Below, one piece after another: positions 18,055 through 26,584 of a stretch of 36,122 nucleotides of DNA. Both the position numbers and the translations under genes were made by a program. Source of the stretch: Tepidimonas aquatica (GTDB lineage Bacteria > Pseudomonadota > Gammaproteobacteria > Burkholderiales > Burkholderiaceae_C); assembly GCF_007556585.1 (NCBI RefSeq), contig NZ_VJNA01000026.1, forward strand, positions 1-36,122. The letters are read 5' to 3'. Each line of letters starts with the position of its first letter. The stretch's first letter is position 1. Below the pieces are notes generated by a model that saw only the letters and a list, made by a program, of their open reading frames with translations, did not search any database and was not told where the DNA came from.

Positions 18055-18862
18055 CTTCGACTGCGCGCGCGTCCAGCGGGGTGTGCTCGTCAGGCAAGCA
18101 GGCTGCGCTGAGCGCGCCGCCCCACACGCAGCCGCTGTCCAGCGGCAGCACGTCGGCGCGTGCCAGCGGTCCCAGCGTCGACCAATGGCCAAAGGCGATC
18201 GGGGTGCCGGCGCTGGCGCGGCCGGGCACGTCGAACCATGGCAGGTAGCCCGCCGGCGCGCCATCGCGGCCGTCCTTGGTGGCGAATTCCATCTCGCCCG
18301 ACGGTGTGCAAAAGCGCAGCCGCGTCAGGGCATTGACGATGACGCGCCAGCGCGCGGGGCCCTGCAGGTCGTCGCTCCAGCGCTCGGGCTCGTTGCCGTA
18401 CATCTGCGCCAGCCATGCGTGGCGCTGGGTGGGGTCGCGCAGCACGGCGTGCACCTCGTCGGCCAGGGCCAATGTTTGCTCGACGCTCCAGCCCGGCAGC
18501 ACCCCGGCGTGCACGAGCAACCACCCGCGCTCGAGCAGCGCCAGGGGGCGCGTGGCCAGCCAGTCCAACAGCGCGGCGCGGTCGGGGGCCGCCAAAATGT
18601 CGTCCAGCGTGTCACCGCGGTGGGGCGGGCGCACCCCCGCGGCCACGGCCAGCAGGTGCAGGTCGTGGTTGCCCAACAACGTGTCGGCGGCGCCGTCCAG
18701 GCGCATCACGCGCCGCAACGCGGCCAGCGATTGCGGTCCGCGGTTGACCAAGTCGCCCAACACGATGAAGCGGTCGCGGCTGGGCGAGAAGCCCACCTCG
18801 TCCAGCAGGCGTTGCAGCATGGCGTCGCAGCCCTGGACGTCGCCAATCAAGTATAGTGCCAT
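18005..18862 (-). CDS. apaH: Symmetrical bis(5'-nucleosyl)-tetraphosphatase
   Basis: Hydrolyses Ap4A to two ADP and also removes Np4 caps from RNA. The 285-residue metallophosphatase has GDVQGC (7-12), GDLVNRGPQSL, GNHDLHLLA, LLVHAGVLPGW and the C-terminal FGHWSTLG and LDSGCVWGG blocks. Length is normal. The tail after that is Pro/Gln-rich and lies inside the rhlE overlap. The start is 11 bases from that of the divergent CorC-type gene, so the two genes have closely spaced or overlapping promoters. Confidence 0.94.
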   Translation of the reverse strand: MALYLIGDVQGCDAMLQRLLDEVGFSPSRDRFIVLGDLVNRGPQSLAALRRVMRLDGAADTLLGNHDLHLLAVAAGVRPPHRGDTLDDILAAPDRAALLDWLATRPLALLERGWLLVHAGVLPGWSVEQTLALADEVHAVLRDPTQRHAWLAQMYGNEPERWSDDLQGPARWRVIVNALTRLRFCTPSGEMEFATKDGRDGAPAGYLPWFDVPGRASAGTPIAFGHWSTLGPLARADVLPLDSGCVWGGALSAACLPDEHTPLDARAVEVIRLPCPQAQAPGRGM

Positions 18863-18873
18863 GGGCGCGCATT

Positions 18874-20211
18874 ATGGATATCTTGCTGATCGTCTTTTTG
18901 ACCCTGCTCAATGGGGTGTTTGCCATGTCCGAGTTGGCGTTGGCGGCCAGCCGCCGGGCGCGCCTGTCGGCCCTGGCCGACGCGGGGGATAAGGGGGCCC
19001 GCACCGCGCTGCAACTGCTGGACAACCCGACGCAGTTTTTGTCGTCCGTGCAGGTGGGGATCACATCCATCGGCATGCTCAACGGCATCGTGGGCGAGGC
19101 GGCGTTCAGCGACGGGCTGGCAGACTGGTTTCGCGGTTGGGGGTGGTCCGACGTAACCGCCTCGGTGTCCGCGACGGCCATCGTCGTGGCGGCCATCACG
19201 TTCTTGACGATCGTCTTTGGCGAGTTGGTGCCCAAGCGCATTGGCCAGCTCTACCCGGAAGCCGTCGCGCGCTGGGTGGCGCGGCCCATGGCCGGTGTGG
19301 CCCGTGTGGCCAAGCCCTTCGTGCTGCTGCTGTCGGCCACCACCCATGCGGTGCTGCGCCTGCTGCGCATCGACACCGACGCGGCCCGCACGGTGACGGA
19401 GGAGGAGATCCACGCCAGCCTGCACGAAGGCTTGGCTGCCGGCGTGATCGAGCGGCAGGAGCACCGCATGGTGCACAACGTGCTGGCGCTGGACGACCGG
19501 CCGCTGAGCAGCCTGATGGTGCCGCGCGCCGAAGTCGAGTGGCTCGACGCCGGTCTGCCCCTGGCGCAGGTGTTGGTGCAGGCGCGCCACGGGGGACACT
19601 CGTGGTACCCGGTGTGCCGGGGCGGCTTGGACGATGTGCTGGGGGTCATTCACCTGTCGCACCTGATGGCGTTGGACGAAGCGGGTGGCCGCGAGGACGA
19701 CTGGCACCGCGACGCTGAAGCTGCGGTGTTTGTGCCGGAGACCCTGACGGCGCTTGACCTGCTGGAGCAGTTCCGTGCCCGCGCCATGCGCATGGTGTTC
19801 GTGGTGGACGAGTACGGTGAGGTGCAGGGCTTGCTCACCCCGCTGGACTTGCTGGAGGCGATCACGGGCGAGCTGTTCAGCGCCGAGCCGCACGACGCGT
19901 GGGCGACGCCGCAGCCGGATGGGTCGTGGTTGTTCGACGGCGCCATGCCAGCGCACGAGTTCAAGTCGCGCCTGGACATCGCGGCGCTGCCCGACGAGGA
20001 ACACGACCGCTACGCCACGTTGGCGGGGCTGATGCAGACGGTGGCGGGGGATTTGCTGCAGGTGGGTGACACGGTGGAGGTGGCGGGCTGGCGCCTCACG
20101 GTGCGTTCGATGCAGGGGCGGCGGATCGACCGCGTGCACGCCGAGCGGGCGCCGAGCGCCGCAGCGCCGGCGCCACCGCCTGATCCCGATGGGCATACAG
20201 CCAATCCTTGA
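18874..20211 (+). CDS. HlyC/CorC family membrane protein (DUF21-CBS)
   Basis: Member of the CNNM/CorC-like family, proposed to export divalent cations such as Mg or Co. The 445-residue protein has an N-terminal DUF21 membrane domain (four hydrophobic stretches between about 1 and 170, including ILLIVFLTLLNGVFAMSELA and IVVAAITFLTIVFGELVPK). Two CBS domains follow (around LMVPRAEVEWLD and VDEYGEVQGLLTPLDLLEAI), then a CorC_HlyC C-terminal domain (about 345-425). The chosen ATG begins MDILLIVF; an in-frame GTG 18 bases earlier is possible. The last 38 codons overlap the convergent cbbR gene by 116 bases. Confidence 0.92.
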   Translation: MDILLIVFLTLLNGVFAMSELALAASRRARLSALADAGDKGARTALQLLDNPTQFLSSVQVGITSIGMLNGIVGEAAFSDGLADWFRGWGWSDVTASVSATAIVVAAITFLTIVFGELVPKRIGQLYPEAVARWVARPMAGVARVAKPFVLLLSATTHAVLRLLRIDTDAARTVTEEEIHASLHEGLAAGVIERQEHRMVHNVLALDDRPLSSLMVPRAEVEWLDAGLPLAQVLVQARHGGHSWYPVCRGGLDDVLGVIHLSHLMALDEAGGREDDWHRDAEAAVFVPETLTALDLLEQFRARAMRMVFVVDEYGEVQGLLTPLDLLEAITGELFSAEPHDAWATPQPDGSWLFDGAMPAHEFKSRLDIAALPDEEHDRYATLAGLMQTVAGDLLQVGDTVEVAGWRLTVRSMQGRRIDRVHAERAPSAAAPAPPPDPDGHTANP

Positions 20212-21076
20212 ACGCGGCGGCTGCGGGTGACAGGCGCTTGCCCCGTGGGTACACCACGTGCCACTGGCGCAGCAGCGGAAAGCCCTGCACGTCCAACTGC
20301 ACGAGCTCGCCCAGCGCCAGTTCGGCCACCACCGTGTGGGCCGACAGCACCGCCAACCCTAGCCCCCCGGCCACGGTTTGCTTGATGGCCTCGTTGCTGC
20401 CCACCTCCAGGCGGGCGCGCAGGGGCACCCCAAGTGCGTCGAAAAAGCGCTGCATGGTGGCGCGCGTGCCGCTGCCGGGTTCGCGCAGGATGAAGGGCTC
20501 GCCCGCCAAGCGTCGCGGGTCGATGGCGCGCTCGCGCGCCAGCGGGTGCGACGGGGGCGCCACCACCACCAGCGGGTTGTCGGCGAACGGTTCACACACC
20601 ACGTCCCAGTCCTGCGGCGGCTGGCCCAGGATGTAGAGGTCGTCCCGGTTGGCGCCCAAGCGCTGCAGCAGCGTGTCGCGGTTGCCCACCACCATGGCCA
20701 CCTCAATGCCCGGATGCGCCGCGGCAAAGCTGCCCAACAACTTCGGCACGACGTACTTCACGGTGGTCAGGATCGCCAGCCGCACGCTGCCCTTTTCGAC
20801 GCCCTGCAGCGCGGCCATGTCCTCGGCCAAGCGGCGCAGCCGATCGTCAACGTCGACCGCCGCTTCGGCCAACGCGCGCCCCGCCGCCGTCAGGTAGATG
20901 CGCCGGCCGATCTGCTCGAACAGCGGCTGTCCCACCATCTCGGACAACTGCTTGACCTGTAGCGACAGGGTCGGGGAGGCCAGGTGCAGGGCTTCGGCGG
21001 CGCGGGCGAAGCTGCCTTGTTCGGCGACCGCGCGGAAGATGCGCAGTTGGTGCAGGGTGAGGTGGCGCGGGTTCAT
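20096..21076 (-). CDS. cbbR: LysR-type regulator CbbR
   Basis: Transcriptional regulator of CO2-fixation genes. In autotrophs CbbR is encoded divergently from the cbb genes it activates and senses metabolites such as PEP, RuBP or NADPH. The 326-residue protein has the N-terminal winged helix-turn-helix (LTLHQLRIFRAVAEQGSFAR, AAEALHLASPTLSLQVKQL) and a LysR substrate-binding domain (about 92-298, with the CbbR-like DDLYILGQPP and ILREPGSGTR). The ~25-residue Arg/Ala tail lies in the overlap with the CorC-type gene. It is divergent from cbbL with 130 bases between the starts, holding an AT-rich operator. The cbbR name relies on this context plus sequence. Confidence 0.93.
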   Translation of the reverse strand: MNPRHLTLHQLRIFRAVAEQGSFARAAEALHLASPTLSLQVKQLSEMVGQPLFEQIGRRIYLTAAGRALAEAAVDVDDRLRRLAEDMAALQGVEKGSVRLAILTTVKYVVPKLLGSFAAAHPGIEVAMVVGNRDTLLQRLGANRDDLYILGQPPQDWDVVCEPFADNPLVVVAPPSHPLARERAIDPRRLAGEPFILREPGSGTRATMQRFFDALGVPLRARLEVGSNEAIKQTVAGGLGLAVLSAHTVVAELALGELVQLDVQGFPLLRQWHVVYPRGKRLSPAAAAFKDWLYAHRDQAVAPALRRSAPARRARGRSAAPASNAP

Positions 21077-21088
21077 CGTTTATTAAGG

Positions 21089-21114
21089 TAAAACAAAACG
21101 TTTTAAATATTTTA
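21089..21114. promoter_or_regulatory. Putative CbbR operator
   Basis: Two adjacent AT-rich inverted repeats in the cbbR-cbbL gap. One is TAAAAC-N5-GTTTTA at 21089-21105, a T-N11-type LysR box extended by perfect dyad symmetry. The other is TAAA-N3-TTTA at 21104-21114. They lie just upstream of a cbbL -35 candidate and 13 bases before the cbbR start, the expected place for autoregulation and cbb activation. Confidence 0.6.
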
Positions 21115-21115
21115 C

Positions 21116-21144
21116 TTTTCAAAAATGAATGTCGTGCCTATGAT
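21116..21144 (+). promoter_or_regulatory. Candidate cbbL promoter
   Basis: TTTTCA and TATGAT separated by 17 bases, directly downstream of the putative CbbR boxes. The weak -35 fits an activator-dependent promoter. It would give a leader of about 55 bases. Confidence 0.45.
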
Positions 21145-21152
21145 TCGCCTCA

Positions 21153-21170
21153 GTCCCGTCACGACGGGAC
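21153..21170 (+). promoter_or_regulatory. 5' leader hairpin of the cbbL operon
   Basis: Perfect 7-bp stem GTCCCGT/ACGGGAC with loop CACG, placed right at the expected 5' end of the cbbL mRNA and about 25 bases before its ribosome site. It could protect the abundant RuBisCO message from 5' decay. Confidence 0.45.
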
Positions 21171-21206
21171 AACGCAACCGCCACCAACGATACCCGAGGA
21201 GTGAGC

Positions 21207-22628
21207 ATGGCCGTCAAGACCTACAAAGCCGGCGTCAAGGAATACCGCCAGACGTACTGGATGCCCGATTACACCCCGCTGGACACCGACCTGCTGGCGG
21301 TGTTCAAGATCGTGCCGCAGCCCGGCGTGGACCGCGAGGAGGCCGCCGCGGCGGTGGCCGCCGAGTCCTCCACCGGCACCTGGACCACGGTGTGGACCGA
21401 TCTCTTGACCGATCTGGACTACTACAAGGGCCGTGCCTACCGCATCGAGGATGTGCCGGGCGACGACACGGCGTTTTATGCGTTCATCGCCTACCCGATC
21501 GATCTGTTCGAGGAGGGTTCGGTGGTCAACGTGTTCACGTCGCTCGTGGGCAACGTGTTCGGCTTCAAGGCGGTGCGCTCGCTGCGCCTGGAGGATGTGC
21601 GCTTCCCAATCGCGTACGTCAAGACCTGCGGCGGCCCGCCGCACGGCATCCAGGTCGAGCGCGACCTGATGAACAAGTACGGCCGCCCGCTGCTGGGCTG
21701 CACGATCAAGCCCAAGCTCGGCCTGTCGGCCAAGAACTACGGCCGCGCTGTGTACGAAGCCCTGCGCGGCGGTCTGGACTTCACCAAGGACGACGAAAAC
21801 GTCAACAGCCAGCCGTTCATGCGCTGGAAGCAGCGTTTCGACTTCGTGATGGAGGCCATCGAGAAGGCCGAGCGCGAAACCGGCGAGCGCAAGGGGCACT
21901 ACCTCAACGTGACCGCGCCGACCCCTGAGGAGATGTACAAGCGTGCCGAGTACGCCAAGTCGATCGGCGCGCCCATCATCATGCATGACTACATCACCGG
22001 CGGCTTTTGCGCCCACACGGGGCTGGCCAATTGGTGCCGCGAAAACGGGGTGCTGCTGCACGTGCACCGCGCGATGCACGCCGTGATCGACCGCAACCCC
22101 TACCACGGCATCCACTTCCGCGTGCTGACCAAGGTGCTGCGCCTGATGGGCGGTGACCACCTGCACACCGGCACCGTGGTCGGCAAGCTCGAAGGCGACC
22201 GCCAGGCGACGCTGGGCTGGATCGACCTGCTGCGCGAATCGTTCGTGCCCGAAGACCGCAGCCGCGGCATCTTTTTCGACCAGGACTGGGGCTCGATGCC
22301 GGGTGCGTTCGCGGTGGCCTCGGGCGGCATCCACGTTTGGCACATGCCGGCGCTGGTCACGATCTTCGGCGACGACTCGGTGCTGCAGTTTGGCGGTGGC
22401 ACGCTGGGTCACCCCTGGGGCAACGCCGCCGGTGCGCACGCCAACCGCGTCGCGCTGGAAGCCTGCGTGCAGGCGCGCAACGAGGGCCGCAACCTCGAAA
22501 AAGAAGGCAAGGAGATCCTGACCGCCGCGGCGCAGCATTCGCCCGAGCTCAAGATCGCGATGGAGACCTGGAAGGAGATCAAGTTCGAGTTCGATGTCGT
22601 CGACAAGCTCGACGTGCAGCACAAGTGA
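21207..22628 (+). CDS. cbbL: RuBisCO large subunit, form IA
   Basis: Catalyses carboxylation (and oxygenation) of ribulose-1,5-bisphosphate; assembles as L8S8 with CbbS inside the carboxysome. The 473-residue protein has the active-site blocks [15 protein letters not shown] (carbamylated Lys at residue 194), [18 protein letters not shown] (loop 6 lysine) and [10 protein letters not shown]. Form IA is judged from the overall sequence and the N-terminal [18 protein letters not shown], and the carboxysomal (IAc) role from the linked cso genes. The loop [12 protein letters not shown] differs from the common FTANTGL. The ATG at 21207 follows GAGGAG. First gene of the carboxysome operon, facing away from cbbR. 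Confidence 0.98.
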   Translation: MAVKTYKAGVKEYRQTYWMPDYTPLDTDLLAVFKIVPQPGVDREEAAAAVAAESSTGTWTTVWTDLLTDLDYYKGRAYRIEDVPGDDTAFYAFIAYPIDLFEEGSVVNVFTSLVGNVFGFKAVRSLRLEDVRFPIAYVKTCGGPPHGIQVERDLMNKYGRPLLGCTIKPKLGLSAKNYGRAVYEALRGGLDFTKDDENVNSQPFMRWKQRFDFVMEAIEKAERETGERKGHYLNVTAPTPEEMYKRAEYAKSIGAPIIMHDYITGGFCAHTGLANWCRENGVLLHVHRAMHAVIDRNPYHGIHFRVLTKVLRLMGGDHLHTGTVVGKLEGDRQATLGWIDLLRESFVPEDRSRGIFFDQDWGSMPGAFAVASGGIHVWHMPALVTIFGDDSVLQFGGGTLGHPWGNAAGAHANRVALEACVQARNEGRNLEKEGKEILTAAAQHSPELKIAMETWKEIKFEFDVVDKLDVQHK

Positions 22629-22670
22629 TCGCCCCCGCACGGAACCGAACCCCTTGTCAGGAGACCCATC

Positions 22671-22991
22671 ATGCAAGCTTACAAGCAGTCCCTCAAGCTC
22701 GAAACCTTCTCGTACCTGCCGCAGATGACGCCCGAACAGGTGCGCCGGCAAATCGCCTACGCGCTGGCGCAGGGCTGGAACCCCGCGGTGGAACACACCG
22801 AGCGCGGAACCCCCGCCAAGGAAAGCTACTGGTACATGTGGAAGCTGCCGATGTTTGGCGAGCAATCGGTCGACGCCGTGCTGGCCGAGATCGAGGCCTG
22901 CCACCGCGAATTCCCCAACCACATGGTGCGCTTCGTCGCCTACGACAACTACGCGCAAAGCCAGGGGTTGACGTTCGTCGTCTACCGCTGA
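22671..22991 (+). CDS. cbbS: RuBisCO small subunit
   Basis: Caps the CbbL octamer and, in alpha-carboxysomes, helps form the groove bound by CsoS2 N-repeats. The 106-residue form I small subunit contains [14 protein letters not shown], a central [11 protein letters not shown] block and the C-terminal [14 protein letters not shown]. It lacks the long beta-hairpin insertions of plant subunits, as usual for bacterial form IA. An AGGAG lies nine bases before the ATG. It is 42 bases after cbbL and 69 before csoS2; a hairpin occupies the latter gap. Confidence 0.97.
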   Translation: MQAYKQSLKLETFSYLPQMTPEQVRRQIAYALAQGWNPAVEHTERGTPAKESYWYMWKLPMFGEQSVDAVLAEIEACHREFPNHMVRFVAYDNYAQSQGLTFVVYR

Positions 22992-22997
22992 TGGGGG

Positions 22998-23022
22998 CGG
23001 CCGGCGCCGGTGTGCCCGGCCG
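22998..23022 (+). terminator. cbbS-csoS2 intergenic hairpin
   Basis: Stem CGGCCGG/CCGGCCG (7 bp) around an 11-base GC-rich loop, seven bases after the cbbS stop, with no U-run after it. More likely an mRNA stability or partial termination element than a full terminator. It would let RuBisCO transcripts outnumber those for the shell genes. Confidence 0.45.
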
Positions 23023-23060
23023 TCAGCAGGGTCTGACCAATCGTTGAGAAGGAGTCCCCC

Positions 23061-24971
23061 ATGGACGGGACGGTGGTGAAGGCTGCCCTTTCGGGGCGTG
23101 AGCTGGCGCGCCAGCGGCGGCAGGCCCTGGCGCAGCAGGGGCGCGCGGCGCTGCCGACGCTGCGCAGCGCGATGGCGCGACGGGACGCCGCGCCGCAGCA
23201 GGCCGCGGCGGCCCAGGGTTGCGGCTGTGGCTGCGGCGGCAGTGGCGCGTGCGCCACGACGGCCGCCGAGGACGGGGTGGCGCGCATGTTGGCTGCGGCC
23301 GTCACGCCGCAGGCGGCCGCAGCGCGTCCTGCTGCGGACGACCAGCCGCGCATCGTGACGCCCACGGGGCGTGCGCTGGCGCAAGCGCGCCGTGCCGCGC
23401 TGGCGCGTGAGGGCAAGGCCGGCCTGACGCGCGTGGCCCAAGCCACCCGCTTGGCCACCACCATGCCCGACCGCGACTGGCGCGAGGCGCTGCAAAAAGG
23501 CGCCACCGGACGGCAGCTGGCCATGCAGCGCCGCACGCTGCTGGCGCTGACCGGGCGGGCGGGTCTGGCGGCGTCCACCCAGCCGGCGGCCAGCGTGCGG
23601 CCCAGCGGCCGCGTGCGCCACGCCTCGGCCGCGGTGCGCGAGGCCGCGCACACCGAAGAAGGACACACGCTGTCAGGCCAGCGCGTCAGCGGTACCCAGG
23701 TCGAGCGCAGCGCCAAGGTCACGGGCATGGAGGCCGGCACCTGCCGCCAAGTCACTGGCACCGAGTACATCGGGCAAGAGCAATTCGAGGCCTGGTGCGC
23801 CACACGCCCCCAACCGGCGCCACCCAAGGTCATCGAGACCCACACCGAGCGCGGGCGCCCGGTGACGGGCAGCCATCCGGGGCTCAACCCCAAGGTGACC
23901 GGCAACGAGACGGGGGTCTGCCGCGGCATCACCGGCACGCGCTACCTTGCCGCGGAGGACGTGGCGCTGTGCGAGCAGGTGCAGGCCCGCGCGCCGCACA
24001 AGGTCAGCGTGATGTCGTCGCGCGGCGACAACGAAGTGACCGGCACGCCGGTGGGCCGCAGCCCCAAGGTCACCGGCAACGAGGCGGGCGCGCAGCGCCC
24101 GATCTCGGGCACCCAGTACGCGTTTGCGCTGCAGGGGCAGGCCGGGTTGCGTGCCGGCACGGCGTCGCGCCGCGGCGCGCCGCAGCCGGCGGGTGCGCTG
24201 CAAGCGCCCGCCCCGGCGGTGGCGTCGACGGACGAGGCGCAGCCGCGCCAGGCGGCCGCTGCCGCCGAAACGGTGGGGCGGCTGGACGCGGGTTTTGCGC
24301 TGGCCACCGTCAGCGGTGACAGTCCGGGCACGGGCGGTGGCCGCATCACGGGTGACGAGCGTGGGGCGTGTGAGCCGGTGACCGGCACGCCTTACGTGGG
24401 CCCGGACAACTTGAGTGGCGGGTGCACGCTGAGCGGGCGCTGGCTGACGCGCTACCCCGAGCTGGCGCACAGCGACGCCGCGCCGCCGCCGCAAACGTTC
24501 AGCATCACGCCGCCGGCGCGGCAGGCGCAGCAGCGCGCCCAGCGCATCACCGGCAGCGCCGGTGGTGACGACGCGGGACTGCGCGTCACCGGGCCGGGCA
24601 TGAAAGCGCAGGGCCTCATCACCGGTACCCCCGAATTCCGCCACGGCGCGGCCACCCAGGCCACTTGGTCGGTGCCCGCGACGCAGGCGGCGCCAGCGGC
24701 GCAGCGGGTCACGGGTGAGGGCGCGGCGCCGCAGGGTGTGCGCATCACCGGCGACGCCTGGGGCAGCGAGCGGCGCGTCACCGGCACCGAGGGCACCTCG
24801 GCGATGGTGCGCAACCCGACGCAGCGCGGCATGCCCCGTCCGCTGGGAGCGCAGGCACGCCACCTGCGCGCCATCGAACGCGACGACGTGCCGATGAGCC
24901 CGATCACCGGCTCCAGCGGCAACACGCCGCGCGGCGCGGTGGTGACCGTCTCCGGTGGGGCGCGTGGCTGA
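23061..24971 (+). CDS. csoS2: Carboxysome scaffold protein CsoS2 (short form)
   Basis: Intrinsically disordered scaffold that gathers RuBisCO through its N-terminal repeats and binds the shell through its middle and C-terminal regions. The 636-residue protein shows three N-repeats of the type GRxLAxxRRxALAxxGxxGL at about 11-32, 101-122 and 149-170. About three M-repeats with VTGT/KVTGNE/CRxITGT motifs lie at about 200-355. An Ala-rich linker and a C-terminal region (about 410-636) follow, with ITGDERGACEPVTGTPY, ITGDAWGSERRVTGT and a terminal VVTVSGG peptide. Family members are usually 750-900 residues with four N- and six or more M-repeats, so this one is reduced. The third M-repeat lacks its cysteines. 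A GAAGGAG precedes the ATG. No convincing frameshift signal was found. Confidence 0.95.
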   Translation: MDGTVVKAALSGRELARQRRQALAQQGRAALPTLRSAMARRDAAPQQAAAAQGCGCGCGGSGACATTAAEDGVARMLAAAVTPQAAAARPAADDQPRIVTPTGRALAQARRAALAREGKAGLTRVAQATRLATTMPDRDWREALQKGATGRQLAMQRRTLLALTGRAGLAASTQPAASVRPSGRVRHASAAVREAAHTEEGHTLSGQRVSGTQVERSAKVTGMEAGTCRQVTGTEYIGQEQFEAWCATRPQPAPPKVIETHTERGRPVTGSHPGLNPKVTGNETGVCRGITGTRYLAAEDVALCEQVQARAPHKVSVMSSRGDNEVTGTPVGRSPKVTGNEAGAQRPISGTQYAFALQGQAGLRAGTASRRGAPQPAGALQAPAPAVASTDEAQPRQAAAAAETVGRLDAGFALATVSGDSPGTGGGRITGDERGACEPVTGTPYVGPDNLSGGCTLSGRWLTRYPELAHSDAAPPPQTFSITPPARQAQQRAQRITGSAGGDDAGLRVTGPGMKAQGLITGTPEFRHGAATQATWSVPATQAAPAAQRVTGEGAAPQGVRITGDAWGSERRVTGTEGTSAMVRNPTQRGMPRPLGAQARHLRAIERDDVPMSPITGSSGNTPRGAVVTVSGGARG

Positions 24972-25007
24972 CGCGGCAGGCTAGGCAGGGCGCACGGAAC
25001 CACGACC

Positions 25008-26561
25008 ATGGACACGCGCAAACGTCAACTTGCGATGCAGCGCCGCCACGCAGCGGCGCTGCCCCGGCAGGGGCTGACGGCGGCCGCGCAGCTGCTGCCG
25101 GCCGGGCACGGCGTGCAGCCCAACCCGGCCTGCGTGCCGGGGGCGGGGCAGGCGTGTCGCCATGCGCTGGTCGACGTGGAACTCAACGCCCGCTTGCATG
25201 CCTACGAGCAAACGCTGCGCGGCCGCTTCGAGGCGATCGAAGACACCTTGCGCACGATGTCGGCCTGGCAGCACGAGCGTGACTTCGTCGAGCGCGCCCA
25301 GGCGTTGGCGCAGCAGCGGCTGGACATGCAGTGGCCGCTGGCGGCGCTGGACAGCGCCTGGGTGGCCGGGGTCGACATGGCCGCGCTGCACGCCCACGCG
25401 ATGTTCGAAACGATCCGCCGTTGCGTGCGCCTGAGCGACCAAGACAGCGCCCCGTGGCGCGCGCGCCTGCCGGTGCAGGCCGACACGCTGCGCGCCTGCG
25501 GTGTGCACACGCTCGACGTCAGCCCCTGCGCCGATGGGCGCTTGCAGGGTGTGCTGCCGTTCGTGCTGCGCACGGCGCCGTCCGACGGCGTGGTCGTCAA
25601 GGCGTACGCCGGCGCGCTGTTCGACGTCGAGCTGGACGTGCAGGACTGGACCCAGCGTGAGCTGGAGCGGGTGACCGGCCTGCTGGCCGGCGGCGAGACG
25701 TTGGATTACTTGAAGGTGGCGGTGTACCACTTCAGCTCGTCGCACCCGCAGCACGAAGGTTGCGCCGCCCACGGCAGCCACGACGCGCGCGCGGTGGCCG
25801 CGGCGATCGAGCGGCTGCACGCGCTGCGCGCGGCGGTCGATAACACCTTCGGCGAAGGTGCGGCCCCGCTGGTGATGCTGGTGGGCGTGGACACCGACCT
25901 CGACGCGATCCGCATCCACCTGCCCGACGCGCGTGGGCAGTTGCATGCCGAGCGCTTTTTGGACGCGGCCACGCTGTACCGCGAAACGCTGGGGCTGGAT
26001 GGCACGCACGCACGCCAGCGTATCCACGACGTGGTGGCGGCGCATGTGCGTGACCTCGGTGGGTTGCTGGCGCGTGCCCCTGGCGACGACGGGCTGGCGC
26101 GGTTGGCGGCGCTGTGGCTGGAGGCCAACCTGTCGCAGATCGAGTACGTGATCACCTACCACGAAGGCCGCTACGCCGTCGTCGGCCACGACGAGGCGTT
26201 CGTCTGCGTGGGCGACGCGTTGCCGCCGCTGCAGCTGCGCAACCAGTACTACCACGCGCACCTGGACACGGTGGAAGAAGGCGCGGCCGACCTGGACGTC
26301 GGCGTCAAGATCTTCACTGGGCTCAACCTGCGCCGTGGGTTGGCGTTGCCGGTGCTGGTGCACTTCAGCTACAGCGGCCGGGTGCCGGGCGCGCGCCAGC
26401 GTGCCATCGAGCGCGGGCAGCGTGTGGTGGCGGCCATCCGGGCGCGTTACGCCCCCTGGGAGGCGCGCGGCCAGTTGCATTGCCGCGTCGCGGTCAGCGA
26501 CCGCCACGGCACCGAGACGGTGGCGCTGATCGACGACGACGTCGTGGTGGCCGGGCATTGA
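25008..26561 (+). CDS. csoS3: Carboxysomal carbonic anhydrase CsoSCA
   Basis: Converts bicarbonate to CO2 inside the carboxysome. The 517-residue protein is the divergent beta-type carbonic anhydrase CsoSCA. Zinc and catalytic residues are visible in SPCADGRL (Cys174, Asp176, Arg178) and VAVYHF...HEGC (His241, Cys252), nearly the same numbers as in the Halothiobacillus enzyme. The C-terminal domain is a decayed copy of the catalytic fold, as in the family. The first ~25 residues contain RQLAMQRR, identical to an eight-residue stretch of the third CsoS2 N-repeat, which suggests RuBisCO binding. The gene starts 36 bases after csoS2 with a weak ribosome site. Confidence 0.95.
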   Translation: MDTRKRQLAMQRRHAAALPRQGLTAAAQLLPAGHGVQPNPACVPGAGQACRHALVDVELNARLHAYEQTLRGRFEAIEDTLRTMSAWQHERDFVERAQALAQQRLDMQWPLAALDSAWVAGVDMAALHAHAMFETIRRCVRLSDQDSAPWRARLPVQADTLRACGVHTLDVSPCADGRLQGVLPFVLRTAPSDGVVVKAYAGALFDVELDVQDWTQRELERVTGLLAGGETLDYLKVAVYHFSSSHPQHEGCAAHGSHDARAVAAAIERLHALRAAVDNTFGEGAAPLVMLVGVDTDLDAIRIHLPDARGQLHAERFLDAATLYRETLGLDGTHARQRIHDVVAAHVRDLGGLLARAPGDDGLARLAALWLEANLSQIEYVITYHEGRYAVVGHDEAFVCVGDALPPLQLRNQYYHAHLDTVEEGAADLDVGVKIFTGLNLRRGLALPVLVHFSYSGRVPGARQRAIERGQRVVAAIRARYAPWEARGQLHCRVAVSDRHGTETVALIDDDVVVAGH

Positions 26562-26584
26562 AGCGGGCATGGACGAGGACGACG

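Noticed and set aside
21207-22628. GGFCAHTGL in CbbL as a functional novelty
   Set aside because: The change from the common FTANTGL is near but outside the catalytic residues, and its frequency in form IA enzymes cannot be judged without a search.
21159-23666. 835-codon minus-strand frame opposite cbbL-cbbS-csoS2
   Set aside because: A high-GC shadow of real genes: His/Arg/Gly-rich composition and no recognisable domain.
23061-24971. Programmed frameshift in csoS2 as in Halothiobacillus
   Set aside because: No slippery heptamer with a downstream structure could be identified with confidence near the end of the M region.
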